This document shows, piece after piece, positions 7,093 through 13,485 of a stretch of 19,683 bases of DNA. The notes beneath the pieces are model-generated. The model had not been told where the DNA came from, searched no databases, and saw only the letters and a program-made list of their open reading frames with translations. This DNA is from an uncultured Erythrobacteraceae bacterium (GTDB taxonomy: Bacteria > Pseudomonadota > Alphaproteobacteria > Sphingomonadales > Sphingomonadaceae): contig CAMLQG010000068.1 of the NCBI GenBank assembly GCA_946482075.1, positions 1-19,683 on the forward strand, given 5' to 3'. How positions within the stretch are numbered: position 1 is the stretch's first letter; each line of letters opens with the position of its first letter. The position numbers and the translations under genes were made by a program.

Positions 7093-7185
7093 CCGTTCGT
7101 CCTGAGCTTGTCGAAGGACAGCTTTTCCTTTCTTTACAACTTTCCGACAAGAAGAGCTGTCCTTCGACAAGCTCAGGACGAACGG
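7093..7185. repeat. Paired inverted repeat, CTGAGCTTGTCGAAG family, copy 3
   Basis: This is the best-preserved copy. The arms starting CCGTTCGTCCTGAGCTTGTC on both strands are identical for about 31 positions (through GAAGGACAGCT) and enclose about 30 nt of pyrimidine-rich sequence. It follows the methyltransferase stop by 22 nt and precedes the folB-like gene by 76 nt. It can form a very stable hairpin in either transcript. Confidence 0.9.
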
Positions 7186-7261
7186 ATAGAGCGGATCGGC
7201 TCCGCCCTTGCGATTCCGCCCGTCCGGTGCCATCGGGCGCTGACCCCCAGCCGGAGTGCCA

Positions 7262-7633
7262 ATGGCCGACAGCCTCATTCTCGAAGTCGCGGATTTTGAA
7301 CAGGATGTCCTGACAGGCATCTACTCGGAAGAAACGGGCAAGCCCCAGCCGCTGCGCTTCACGATCCAGGCGCGGCTGAAGGTCGCCGATCGCTACGCGC
7401 CGGACACGCCGCTTTCGGCCAGCAAGAACTACATGGACCTCAAATTCGCAGCGAGCGAAGCTTTGCCCGAAGGCGTCCATTTCAAGCTGATCGAGGCGGT
7501 GGCCGACCATATCTGCGAGACGCTGTTCCTGCAGGATCAGCGGGTGGAAGCGGTCACGGTCAAGATCGTGAAGCTCGCCATTGCCGAAGCGGGTGAGAAG
7601 ATCGGCATCACGCTGCACCGGGAACGGCGCTGA
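7262..7633 (+). CDS. folB: Dihydroneopterin aldolase-like protein (FolB family)
   Basis: FolB cleaves 7,8-dihydroneopterin to hydroxymethyldihydropterin and glycolaldehyde in folate synthesis. The 123-residue product has the family pattern: a first strand leading to LTGIYSEE (18-24), NYMDL with Y57, FKLIEAVADHICETL with E79, and VTVKIVKLA with K104 at the position of the catalytic lysine. The final strand is IGITLHRER. The usual KP after the lysine strand is KL here, and the N-terminal loop differs from E. coli FolB, so a related pterin activity is possible. ATG 7262 is chosen because GGAG precedes it by 5 nt; GTG 7256 is less likely. The next gene starts 4 nt after the stop. Confidence 0.85.
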   Translation: MADSLILEVADFEQDVLTGIYSEETGKPQPLRFTIQARLKVADRYAPDTPLSASKNYMDLKFAASEALPEGVHFKLIEAVADHICETLFLQDQRVEAVTVKIVKLAIAEAGEKIGITLHRERR

Positions 7634-7637
7634 GCCG

Positions 7638-7976
7638 ATGCAGGAGGTGGTCCGCATCGATGACCTGCCGGCCGATGCGCTGGATGCCGCTGCTGTATTC
7701 CACGCCGAGCACCTGCATGCGATCCGCACGAGGCTCGAAGCGGTCCAAGTTCTCACGATCATCTTCCCGCCCGCTCCGCACGATCATCGCGGCTGGCGCC
7801 TGGCGGCGGTGCAGGACCTTGCCCGCGCCCATGCGCCACGCCGCGTGAACGGCATCGCGGGAGCGGACGAAGCGGAGATTTCCGCCACTCTGGCATTCCT
7901 GGAACGGGCACCGGGCGTAACCGGACAACTCCTTATCTTGCACGATCATGGAAAAATCGGTCATGATGGGCCATAA
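7638..7976 (+). CDS. Uncharacterised 112-residue protein between folB-like and moaA
   Basis: I do not recognise an assigned function. The protein is soluble, with no signal or membrane span. It has an alternating hydrophobic strand (VQVLTIIFPPAPHDHRGW), a basic helix with the segment APRRVNGIAG, and a C-terminal part FLERAPGVTGQLLILH. That last part resembles the end of short-chain dehydrogenase folds (the x-x-VTGQ-x-L pattern), so a Rossmann-like remnant is possible. The catalytic and nucleotide-binding motifs of that family are absent. It starts 4 nt after the folB-like stop, and its TAA overlaps the moaA ATG by one base, so it is co-translated with pterin and molybdopterin genes. A role in that chemistry is inferred only from position. 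Confidence 0.8.
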   Translation: MQEVVRIDDLPADALDAAAVFHAEHLHAIRTRLEAVQVLTIIFPPAPHDHRGWRLAAVQDLARAHAPRRVNGIAGADEAEISATLAFLERAPGVTGQLLILHDHGKIGHDGP

Positions 7977-9001
7977 TGTCGGGAATGGATGCTGATACGC
8001 TCATCAAGATGCCTCTGGTTGACGCGTTCAATCGCCGGATAAGCTATCTTCGCCTGTCGGTGACCGACCGGTGCGATCTGCGCTGCAGCTATTGCATGCC
8101 CGAACGGATGACGTTCCTGCCGCGTGCCGAAGTCCTTTCGCTGGACGAACTGCACAGGCTGGCGCTGGGCTTCATCGATCGGGGTATTCGCAAGATCCGG
8201 ATCACCGGGGGCGAGCCGCTGGTGCGGCGCGACGTGGTGGAACTGATCCATGCGCTGGGCCGCAAGATCGGCGATGGGCTGGACGAGCTGACCTTGACCA
8301 CCAATGGCACGCAGCTGGAACATCACGCGGAAAACATCGCCGCGGCAGGCGTGCGCCGGGTGAACGTGTCGCTCGACACACGAGAGCGTGCGCTGTTTCA
8401 CCAGCTTTCCCGGCGCGACAGACTGGATGACGTGTTGCGCGGGATCGCGGCAGCGAAGGATGCCGGCCTGCAGGTCAAGATCAATACCGTGGCCTTGAAG
8501 GGCCTGAACGAGCCCGAACTGCCGGATCTCATTGCCTGGGCGCATGGGCAGGGCCACGATGTCACGCTGATCGAAGTCATGCCGTTGGGCGAGGTGGAGG
8601 ATGACCGCGTCGATCACTATCTGCCGCTGAGCGCGGTACGCGAGGATCTCGAGAAGCGCTGGACGCTGGTGCCCAGCGATCACCGCACCGGCGGGCCGGC
8701 GCGCTATTTCAACATCCTCGAAACCGGCGGCCGGCTGGGGTTGATCACGCCGCTCACCAACAATTTCTGCGACGGGTGCAACCGCATCCGGGTAACGACC
8801 ACTGGCCAGCTCTTCGCCTGCCTGGGAGGAGCGGAGAAGGTCGATCTGCGTGATGCGCTGCGGTCCGCCGATCCCGAAGCGGGGCTGGCCGAAGCGCTGG
8901 ACCTCGCCATGCGGATCAAGCCCGAACGCCATCATTTTCGTATCGACCGGCGCGGTGCCGCGCCTGCGCAGCCGCGCCATATGTCCGTCACCGGGGGCTG
9001 A
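7976..9001 (+). CDS. moaA: GTP 3',8-cyclase MoaA (radical SAM)
   Basis: MoaA is the radical-SAM enzyme that converts GTP to 3',8-cyclo-GTP in the first step of molybdenum cofactor synthesis. The 341-residue product has the N-terminal cluster motif CDLRCSYC (C33, C37, C40) within the typical RISYLRLSVTDR context, and the SAM-binding block IRITGGEPLVRRD. A C-terminal cluster motif NFCDGCNRIRVTTTGQLFAC supplies three more cysteines. It ends in Gly-Gly, which MoaA needs for activity. ATG 7976 overlaps the previous stop; ATG 7985 (codon 4) and later in-frame ATGs would also preserve all motifs. moaD begins 3 nt after the stop. moaC and later pathway genes are not in this window. Confidence 0.97.
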   Translation: MSGMDADTLIKMPLVDAFNRRISYLRLSVTDRCDLRCSYCMPERMTFLPRAEVLSLDELHRLALGFIDRGIRKIRITGGEPLVRRDVVELIHALGRKIGDGLDELTLTTNGTQLEHHAENIAAAGVRRVNVSLDTRERALFHQLSRRDRLDDVLRGIAAAKDAGLQVKINTVALKGLNEPELPDLIAWAHGQGHDVTLIEVMPLGEVEDDRVDHYLPLSAVREDLEKRWTLVPSDHRTGGPARYFNILETGGRLGLITPLTNNFCDGCNRIRVTTTGQLFACLGGAEKVDLRDALRSADPEAGLAEALDLAMRIKPERHHFRIDRRGAAPAQPRHMSVTGG

Positions 9002-9004
9002 GCC

Positions 9005-9253
9005 ATGGCGCTGACCCTGTCCTTCCTCGGCAAGCTGGCCGAGATCGCGGGCGATTCGCAGCGCGTGGTCGATTCGCTCAAGGAAACCACCTGGGGCGAA
9101 TTGCTGGACAAGCTGGAGCCCGAGCTGGCCGAAGCCGTCAGCGGCGAGAAAGTGCGCGTGGCGGTGAATGGCGACGTGCTGTCCGACAAGACCAGGCTCA
9201 AGGCCCTGACCGGCGACGAGGTCGCCTTCCTGCCTCCCGTCAGCGGCGGCTGA
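9005..9253 (+). CDS. moaD: Molybdopterin synthase small subunit (sulfur carrier MoaD)
   Basis: The 82-residue ubiquitin-fold protein begins ALTLSFLGKLAEIAG, carries VRVAVNGDVL and GDEVAFLPPVSGG, and ends in the Gly-Gly that is adenylylated and thiocarboxylated. As the thiocarboxylate it donates sulfur to cyclic pyranopterin monophosphate together with MoaE. It lies 3 nt after moaA and 1 nt before moaE, so the two synthase subunits are made together. Length and C-terminus are normal for the family. Confidence 0.96.
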   Translation: MALTLSFLGKLAEIAGDSQRVVDSLKETTWGELLDKLEPELAEAVSGEKVRVAVNGDVLSDKTRLKALTGDEVAFLPPVSGG

Positions 9254-9254
9254 G

Positions 9255-9728
9255 ATGAGCCAAGCGGCGATCGACGTCCGCCTGCTGACCGCCCCGTTCG
9301 AAACCGGCGCGGAAGTCGACCGCTTCATGGCGGCCCAGCCGGAATCGGGCGGGATCGTCGTCTTCGCCGGTCAGGTCCGCGTCGGCGGCGGAGTCGAAGC
9401 GCTGGAACTGTCGCATTACGATCCGCTCACGCTGCCGGGCATGCGTGCGTTGGCGAGTGGTGCGGCGGCGCGCTGGTCGCTGGATGCCCTGTTGATCATC
9501 CACCGCAGCGGCCTTCTCCAACCGGGCGAGCCGATCGTATTGGTGGCGGCCGCAGCGCGGCACAGGCGGGACGCGTTCCTGGCTGCGGATTTCGTGATGG
9601 ATCATCTCAAGAGCGACGCCTGGTTCTGGAAGCGTGAGAAGACCGCCGAAGGCTGGCGCTGGATCGATCCGCGTCCGGCCGATCACCAGGATCTCGATCG
9701 CTGGCGGGAAGAAACCGTCCAAGTTTGA
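9255..9728 (+). CDS. moaE: Molybdopterin synthase catalytic subunit
   Basis: MoaE binds two MoaD tails and the pterin substrate. The 157-residue product shows the family motifs GGIVVFAGQVR (R42), LELSHYDP, a W-x-L-x-x-x-x-x-I-H-R-x-G strand, ARHRRDAF (H103, R104) and FVMDHLKSDAWFWKRE. In that last block K119 and K126 fall at the same numbers as the essential lysines of the E. coli enzyme. The loop after VR is altered (GGGVEALEL) and DPLTLPGM replaces the usual PGMTE, a modest variation. It begins one base after the moaD stop and is the last gene of the folB-unknown-moaADE run. The next gene is 63 nt away with its own ribosome binding site. Confidence 0.95.
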   Translation: MSQAAIDVRLLTAPFETGAEVDRFMAAQPESGGIVVFAGQVRVGGGVEALELSHYDPLTLPGMRALASGAAARWSLDALLIIHRSGLLQPGEPIVLVAAAARHRRDAFLAADFVMDHLKSDAWFWKREKTAEGWRWIDPRPADHQDLDRWREETVQV

Positions 9729-9770
9729 TCCTGGTCAAGGAAGGCGGGTCCATTCGAAGCAAAGAGTCAC

Positions 9771-9788
9771 GGCAACAAAGGAGTTGCC
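9771..9788 (+). promoter_or_regulatory. Hairpin presenting the ribosome binding site of the downstream membrane-protein gene
   Basis: Arms GGCAAC (9771-9776) and GTTGCC (9783-9788) enclose AAAGGA, so the strong Shine-Dalgarno AAAGGAG occupies the loop plus the first stem base. The ATG is at 9792, 8 nt after GGAG. The stem would affect ribosome access. Whether it is used for regulation cannot be read from sequence. Confidence 0.5.
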
Positions 9789-9791
9789 GCC

Positions 9792-10217
9792 ATGACCAGC
9801 CTGACCGATTTCCAGCAAGTCGCCGACAAGGCCGTGCTGCACGACGCACCGCCTGTCCTGACCACCGTCAACCGCACTTTCGAATTGCCAGTCGGCCTCT
9901 ATGTCGCAACCGTGGCGGCCTATCTCGGCTTCATCGGGATCATGGCGCTGGGCTTCGGCAATCCCGAACTCGCCATTCCGATGGTGATCTTCGCGCTGTT
10001 CGTCGTCGCGGGCTTCGGCGTGCCGATGCTGTGGACGAAGATCGGGCCGGCGACGCGGACCCGCGCGCTCGATTGGGGGCGGCTGGGCGCGAAAGGCATC
10101 CAGACCTTCACCGGCCCGGTCACGCGCCGCGACGCTGCGGTGCAGGTCCTGATCCTGCCGGTGCTGATCGTGCTCTGGGGTCTGGCGACGGTGCTGATCG
10201 CCGCGCTGGTGCGCTGA
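9792..10217 (+). CDS. Small uncharacterised inner-membrane protein
   Basis: The 141-residue product has three hydrophobic segments (about residues 35-54, 58-79 and 116-139) with a cytoplasm-style N-terminal tail of ~30 residues and a soluble loop (80-113) containing WTKIGPATRTRALDWG and GIQTFTGPVTRRDAAVQ. I recognise no catalytic motif or named family. Start ATG 9792 is well supported by AAAGGAG at 9777-9783. It is transcribed in the same direction as moaE, 63 nt downstream, and is followed 22 nt after its stop by a strong terminator, so it may be the tail of the moa transcript or a single-gene unit. Confidence 0.85.
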   Translation: MTSLTDFQQVADKAVLHDAPPVLTTVNRTFELPVGLYVATVAAYLGFIGIMALGFGNPELAIPMVIFALFVVAGFGVPMLWTKIGPATRTRALDWGRLGAKGIQTFTGPVTRRDAAVQVLILPVLIVLWGLATVLIAALVR

Positions 10218-10239
10218 AATTCCGAACGGGCTCTCTGAC

Positions 10240-10278
10240 TGCGCGGGCGTCTCTCTCCACGCCCGCGCATTTTTTTTT
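10240..10278 (+). terminator. Strong Rho-independent terminator
   Basis: Arms TGCGCGGGCGT (10240-10250) and ACGCCCGCGCA (10259-10269) form a perfect 11-bp GC-rich stem with an 8-nt loop, followed by nine Ts (10270-10278). It lies 22 nt after the stop of the small membrane-protein gene and faces the + strand. It probably closes the transcription unit that includes moaADE. Confidence 0.92.
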
Positions 10279-10288
10279 GTAAAGGCCC

Positions 10289-10400
10289 CGCTCATCCTGA
10301 GGAGCCGCTGAGCTTGTCGAAGCGGCGTCTCGAAGGATGGCTCAGCGCGCGTGGTTCGAGACGCGCCTTCGACAGGCTCAGTCGCTCCTCACCATGAGCG
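10289..10400. repeat. Long paired inverted repeat with CTGAGGAGC outer arms
   Basis: The left arm runs CGCTCATCCTGAGGAGC, then a CTGAGCTTGTCGAAG core, then GGCGTCTCGAA. The right arm, read on the other strand, gives CGCTCATGGTGAGGAGC, CTGAGCCTGTCGAAG and GCGTCTCGAA. It shares the inner core with the five shorter copies but has extra outer arms. It lies between the terminator of the + strand gene and the stop of the - strand lipoprotein gene. It could fold into a long hairpin and serve as terminator for the - strand gene. Confidence 0.85.
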
Positions 10401-10410
10401 ACCTTATTGC

Positions 10411-10932
10411 TTACCCCTCCAGCTTCCCCACCAGTTCGTCGATCACGCGATCTTCCTGCGCCAGCAGGTCCGCCACGGCGGTATGTGCCGCGGTGATCGC
10501 CTCGATCGCGCCATCTTCCAGCGCGGCGGAGACTTGCAGATCGTCGAGATCGGCCAGCGCCACCATGGCGCGGGCGCGAGTCGATTCGAGATTGGATACC
10601 GCCACTTCCGCCGCGATCCAGCGATCGCTGCCCGGTGCGGCACCCGAAGCGCCGGCAACGGCCGAGCGCGCGCCGGGGGCGGCCGCCATGAACGATCCAT
10701 GCGCTTCGCGCGCCTGCGCCTGCAGTTTCTGCAGGCGGGAGGACAGCGCCTCGTCCGGCTGGATGGCTGGCGGCGGGGGCGGAGCCGGCGCGGGCTCCGC
10801 CGGAGTGCCGGCGCCTTTCACTCGCTCGAAATCGCGCAGCGCCAGCGAGGGATAATGGCTGGGCGCTGCGCTGGCGCAGGCGGAAAGGGCCAGCGGTGCG
10901 ATAAGGAGAAGGGCGGCGTTGCGCGGGGTCAT
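10411..10932 (-). CDS. Predicted lipoprotein of unknown function
   Basis: The 173-residue product has a lipoprotein signal: MTPRN, a hydrophobic core (AALLLIAPLA) and lipobox LSAC with Cys19 as the likely acylated residue. A proline-rich linker follows (PAPAPPPPPAIQP, about residues 47-60). The rest is an Ala-rich helical region (SSRLQKLQAQAREAHGSFM and onward) with a strong predicted coiled-coil or helical-bundle character. No enzyme motif is seen. An envelope location is likely; outer or inner membrane cannot be decided. ATG 10932 is chosen because it gives a normal signal peptide; the frame is open further upstream into the rplU promoter region. It is divergent from rplU. Confidence 0.83.
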   Translation of the reverse strand: MTPRNAALLLIAPLALSACASAAPSHYPSLALRDFERVKGAGTPAEPAPAPPPPPAIQPDEALSSRLQKLQAQAREAHGSFMAAAPGARSAVAGASGAAPGSDRWIAAEVAVSNLESTRARAMVALADLDDLQVSAALEDGAIEAITAAHTAVADLLAQEDRVIDELVGKLEG

Positions 10933-11017
10933 GCTGCCGCAATAGCATGCGCGGCGCGGCTTGCCAGCGGGATCGCCAATACCGGACGCCGCCATGCGAA
11001 AAGGGGCGCTTCCGGCG

Positions 11018-11046
11018 TTGACAGTCAGGCCGCTTTTCCCTAACGG
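11018..11046 (+). promoter_or_regulatory. Sigma-70-type promoter for rplU-rpmA
   Basis: A perfect -35 TTGACA (11018-11023), a 17-nt spacer and a partial -10 TAACGG (11041-11046) precede the ribosomal protein genes. The transcript would begin near 11053 and have an untranslated leader of about 110 nt. The leader contains AAAGGAGGT (11072-11080) and the palindrome GCGGCGCGCCGC (11083-11094). The -10 is a weak match, so confidence is moderate. Confidence 0.6.
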
Positions 11047-11162
11047 CACGCATCTTCCAGCATGCCTTCGGAAAGGAGGTGTGCGGCGCGCCGCCCAGTC
11101 GCTCGGTCTCCAAGGCCCTGCGAAGGCGGGGTGGCATAGCAAGCTAAGTGGATAAGGGCACC

Positions 11163-11567
11163 ATGTTCGCAGTAGTGCGCACGGGCGGCAAGCAATATCG
11201 GGTTGCCGCCGGAGACAAGATCGCGGTCGAGAAGCTGGCGGGTGAAGCCGGCGATACGATCACTTTGGGCGACGTTCTCCTGGCCGGAGACGGCGGGGAT
11301 CTGGCGGATGCCGCCAAGATCACCGTTTCGGCGGAGATCATCGCACAGGCCAAGAGCGAAAAGGTAGTGGTGTTCAAGAAGCGCCGCCGCCACAATTATC
11401 GCCGCAAGGCCGGTCACCGCCAGCAGATGACGCTGCTGCGCATCACTGCCGTGGGCGATTCGAAGCCTGCGAAGAAGGTCGCCGCCAAGGCCGAAGCGCC
11501 TGCCGCGGAAGCCGGTGAGCCGAAGGCCGCCAAGAAGGCACCGGCCAAGAAGGCCGATACGGAATAA
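11163..11567 (+). CDS. rplU: 50S ribosomal protein L21
   Basis: L21 binds 23S rRNA in the large subunit. The 134-residue product begins [18 protein letters not shown] and has the family signature [21 protein letters not shown] (seen at residues 67-87) with TLLRITAV ending the core near residue 97. A Lys/Ala/Glu-rich tail (98-134, with AAKK and PAKK units) extends it beyond the ~103 residues of E. coli L21; such tails are usual in sphingomonads. ATG 11163 is preceded by AAGGG. A GTG 15 nt upstream is in frame but would add residues before the conserved start. rpmA follows after 23 nt. Confidence 0.97.
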   Translation: MFAVVRTGGKQYRVAAGDKIAVEKLAGEAGDTITLGDVLLAGDGGDLADAAKITVSAEIIAQAKSEKVVVFKKRRRHNYRRKAGHRQQMTLLRITAVGDSKPAKKVAAKAEAPAAEAGEPKAAKKAPAKKADTE

Positions 11568-11590
11568 GCCTGGGTACGGAGTAAGACGAG

Positions 11591-11857
11591 ATGGCACATA
11601 AGAAAGCAGGCGGTTCGTCCCGCAATGGCCGCGACTCTGCCGGCCGTCGCCTTGGCGTGAAGAAGTTCGGGGGCGAAAGCGTCGTCGGCGGCAACATCAT
11701 CGTGCGCCAGCGCGGCACCAAGGTCTATCCGGGCGTGAATGTCGGCATCGGCAAGGATCACACACTGTTCGCCCTGACCGACGGTCGCGTGCGCTTCCAC
11801 GAAGGCAAGCTCCGCCGCAAATATGTGTCGGTGGATATGGCAGCCGCCGCGGAATAA
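11591..11857 (+). CDS. rpmA: 50S ribosomal protein L27
   Basis: L27 reaches toward the peptidyl transferase centre. The 88-residue product starts [20 protein letters not shown], followed by LGVKKFGGE, and carries [22 protein letters not shown] and GRVRFH, all family hallmarks. The N-terminus starts directly at AHKK, with no cleavable extension of the Firmicutes type. GGAG lies about 10 nt before ATG 11591. It is co-transcribed with rplU, the usual pair, and is followed by two hairpins, the second with a T tract. Confidence 0.98.
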   Translation: MAHKKAGGSSRNGRDSAGRRLGVKKFGGESVVGGNIIVRQRGTKVYPGVNVGIGKDHTLFALTDGRVRFHEGKLRRKYVSVDMAAAAE

Positions 11858-11894
11858 CGGATGGTTCACACGGGCCGTCCCATGGGATGGCCCC

Positions 11895-11951
11895 GCCGGG
11901 TTCTGATAGCCCGGCCGAAGAGGGAGAGGGCCCCGCCCATCTCCCTTTTTT
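11895..11951 (+). terminator. Double hairpin terminator after rpmA
   Basis: The first stem is GCCGGG (11895-11900) with CCCGGC (11910-11915). The second is AGGGAGA (11921-11927) with TCTCCCT (11940-11946), continuing into six Ts (11946-11951). The second is a typical intrinsic terminator about 65 nt after the rpmA stop; the first may add stability at the 3' end. Confidence 0.8.
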
Positions 11952-12050
11952 CGTGTCTCCCTCGCTGAAAACCCCAACGGCCCGGCGCAACATGGCTGTC
12001 ACTTTCTCGGATTAGTGGCACGTCGAAGCGGGGCGCGAGAGGAGACGGAC

Positions 12051-12614
12051 ATGTTCATTCGCAGCCAGAGGCTGTTCCTGCGCCCTGCCTTCGCCGATGA
12101 TGGCCCGGCCATCCGCTCGGCGATCGGCGACAGCGAAATCGCGGGCAAGCTCGCCCATGCACCCTGGCCCCACGGGGCCGGCGGCGGGGCGTTCTTCCTG
12201 CGTGTTCCGCGCGATCCGGCCGCGCCGCAGTTCCTCGTCACCCTGCCGGACCTGCCGGACGCGCCGGTGATCGGCGGCTGCGGGCTCTCGCGGTCGGACG
12301 GGCTGGTCGAACTGAGTTACTGGATCGGGCCGCAATGGCGCGGCCAGGGGTTTGCCAGCGAGGCGGTGATCGCCGTACTGGAAGTGGCGCACATGCTGCG
12401 CCACGAGCTCGTCACCGCGGCGCATTTCCTCGACAATCCCGCATCCGCGCGAGTGCTGCGCAAGGTCGGCTTCAGGGCGACCGGCGAGATCGTGCCGAGG
12501 ATGAGCTTCGCACGCGGCGTCAGCGTTCCTGCCGCGCGCTATATCGGGCGGCCGCACGATCTCGCAGCCCATTCCGAAAAAGTGCTGACCGAAAGGGTGA
12601 TGGCGGCGGCGTGA
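12051..12614 (+). CDS. GNAT family N-acetyltransferase, RimJ/RimL-like
   Basis: The 187-residue product has the RimJ/RimL-type start MFIRSQRLFLRPAFADDGPA and the strand ELSYWIGPQ. The acetyl-CoA loop follows as WRGQGFASEA (residues 96-105, pattern R-G-x-G-x-A). DNPASARVLRKVGF (128-141) is the usual C-terminal acceptor-site region. Such enzymes acetylate protein N-termini or small amines; the substrate is not readable here. Placement after the L21/L27 genes does not prove a ribosomal target. ATG 12051 has AGGAG about 6 nt upstream; a longer in-frame start is not supported. A 14-bp hairpin begins directly after the stop. Confidence 0.9.
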   Translation: MFIRSQRLFLRPAFADDGPAIRSAIGDSEIAGKLAHAPWPHGAGGGAFFLRVPRDPAAPQFLVTLPDLPDAPVIGGCGLSRSDGLVELSYWIGPQWRGQGFASEAVIAVLEVAHMLRHELVTAAHFLDNPASARVLRKVGFRATGEIVPRMSFARGVSVPAARYIGRPHDLAAHSEKVLTERVMAAA

Positions 12615-12655
12615 CTTTCCCCTCCGCCGGGTGAGGGAGGTGGCGGAGGGGAAAG
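12615..12655. repeat. Perfect 14-bp inverted repeat abutting the acetyltransferase stop
   Basis: Arms CTTTCCCCTCCGCC (12615-12628) and GGCGGAGGGGAAAG (12642-12655) are perfect complements with a 13-nt purine-rich loop. The left arm begins at the base right after TGA. There is no T tract, so it is terminator-like in stem but not a standard intrinsic terminator. It resembles the CCCCTCCCGC repeat at 146-167 and may belong to a related dispersed family. Confidence 0.85.
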
Positions 12656-12836
12656 CTGCGAACCGAAGGGCAATGCCTTCAGCAGGCCGACGCCGTTTGC
12701 TTTGGTTTTGGCGCGGCTTTAGTCATCTCGAAACAGATCGAATTCGGTACGCACGGATATCTTGAGTGCGGACTGGCAGCGATCTAGGGTCGGGGACTCT
12801 ATTAATTCGTCTGACCTATTAGCGCTGCTTACATGG

Positions 12837-13481
12837 ATGTCAATTAACAAGGGGAATGAGGCAAAGCGACGTCGCCCGGCGGGCGAAACGCGGGCCGCTG
12901 CGCTGGACGCGGCGACTGCGCTGCTGCTCGAAGTGGGGCCGCAGGCTGTCACGTTGAAGGCAGTGGCCGCGCGAGTTGGCTGCACGCATGCCAATCTCCT
13001 CCACCATTTTGGATCGGCCGAGGAACTGCAGAAGACCCTGGCGCTCCATATGACGGGTACTGTCAGCCAGCGTATCACGGAAGCCGTGCGCCGCCGCCGC
13101 GCGGGCGAGGGCGATGTGCGCGATGCGGTGGACCTGATCTTCGACGCATTCGACAAGGGCGGCGGGGCGGCGCTCATTTCCTGGATGATGCTGAGCGACA
13201 ATCAGGAAGCGCTGGAGCCGATCATGACCACCGTGGACGCGCTGGTTCGGGAAATCGCCTATGACGGTCAGACCTCCCAATCGCTTTACGATGCCGCGCT
13301 GGTCATGATCACGATGGCGGTCGGCGATGCGCTGCTCGGCGCGCCGATGCTGAAGGAGATGGGCCTCGGCCGCGATCACTTGCGGGGAATCGCCGCCCGA
13401 CTGATGCGCACCGTGGTGATGAACGTGGAGGGCGTGCCCGAATCCTGGGCGGAAACGCTGATGCTCAACCGCGAGCGGTGA
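12837..13481 (+). CDS. TetR-family transcriptional regulator
   Basis: The 214-residue product has an N-terminal TetR DNA-binding domain: GETRAAALDAATALLLEVGP, then the helix-turn-helix VTLKAVAARVGCTHANLLHH with FGSAEELQKTLA (about residues 38-69). A helical ligand-binding domain without recognisable ligand motifs follows, with hydrophobic helices around LYDAALVMITMAVGDALLG. ATG 12837 is chosen because it places a short basic lead before the domain; the frame stays open to a TTG at 12762. No clear ribosome binding site is seen. The upstream spacer (12656-12836) shows no clear dyad. Its target is unknown; the gene is convergent with the YgfZ-like gene, with only 4 nt between their stops. Confidence 0.88.
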   Translation: MSINKGNEAKRRRPAGETRAAALDAATALLLEVGPQAVTLKAVAARVGCTHANLLHHFGSAEELQKTLALHMTGTVSQRITEAVRRRRAGEGDVRDAVDLIFDAFDKGGGAALISWMMLSDNQEALEPIMTTVDALVREIAYDGQTSQSLYDAALVMITMAVGDALLGAPMLKEMGLGRDHLRGIAARLMRTVVMNVEGVPESWAETLMLNRER

Positions 13482-13485
13482 CGGC

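Noticed and set aside
7961..9328. Long - strand open frame opposite moaA and moaD
   Set aside because: Spans several well-supported + strand genes and shows no recognisable protein.
12800..12850. Possible - strand promoter (TTGACA with TAATAG about 16 nt apart) just inside the TetR gene
   Set aside because: There is no - strand gene to transcribe from it before the acetyltransferase gene; probably chance.
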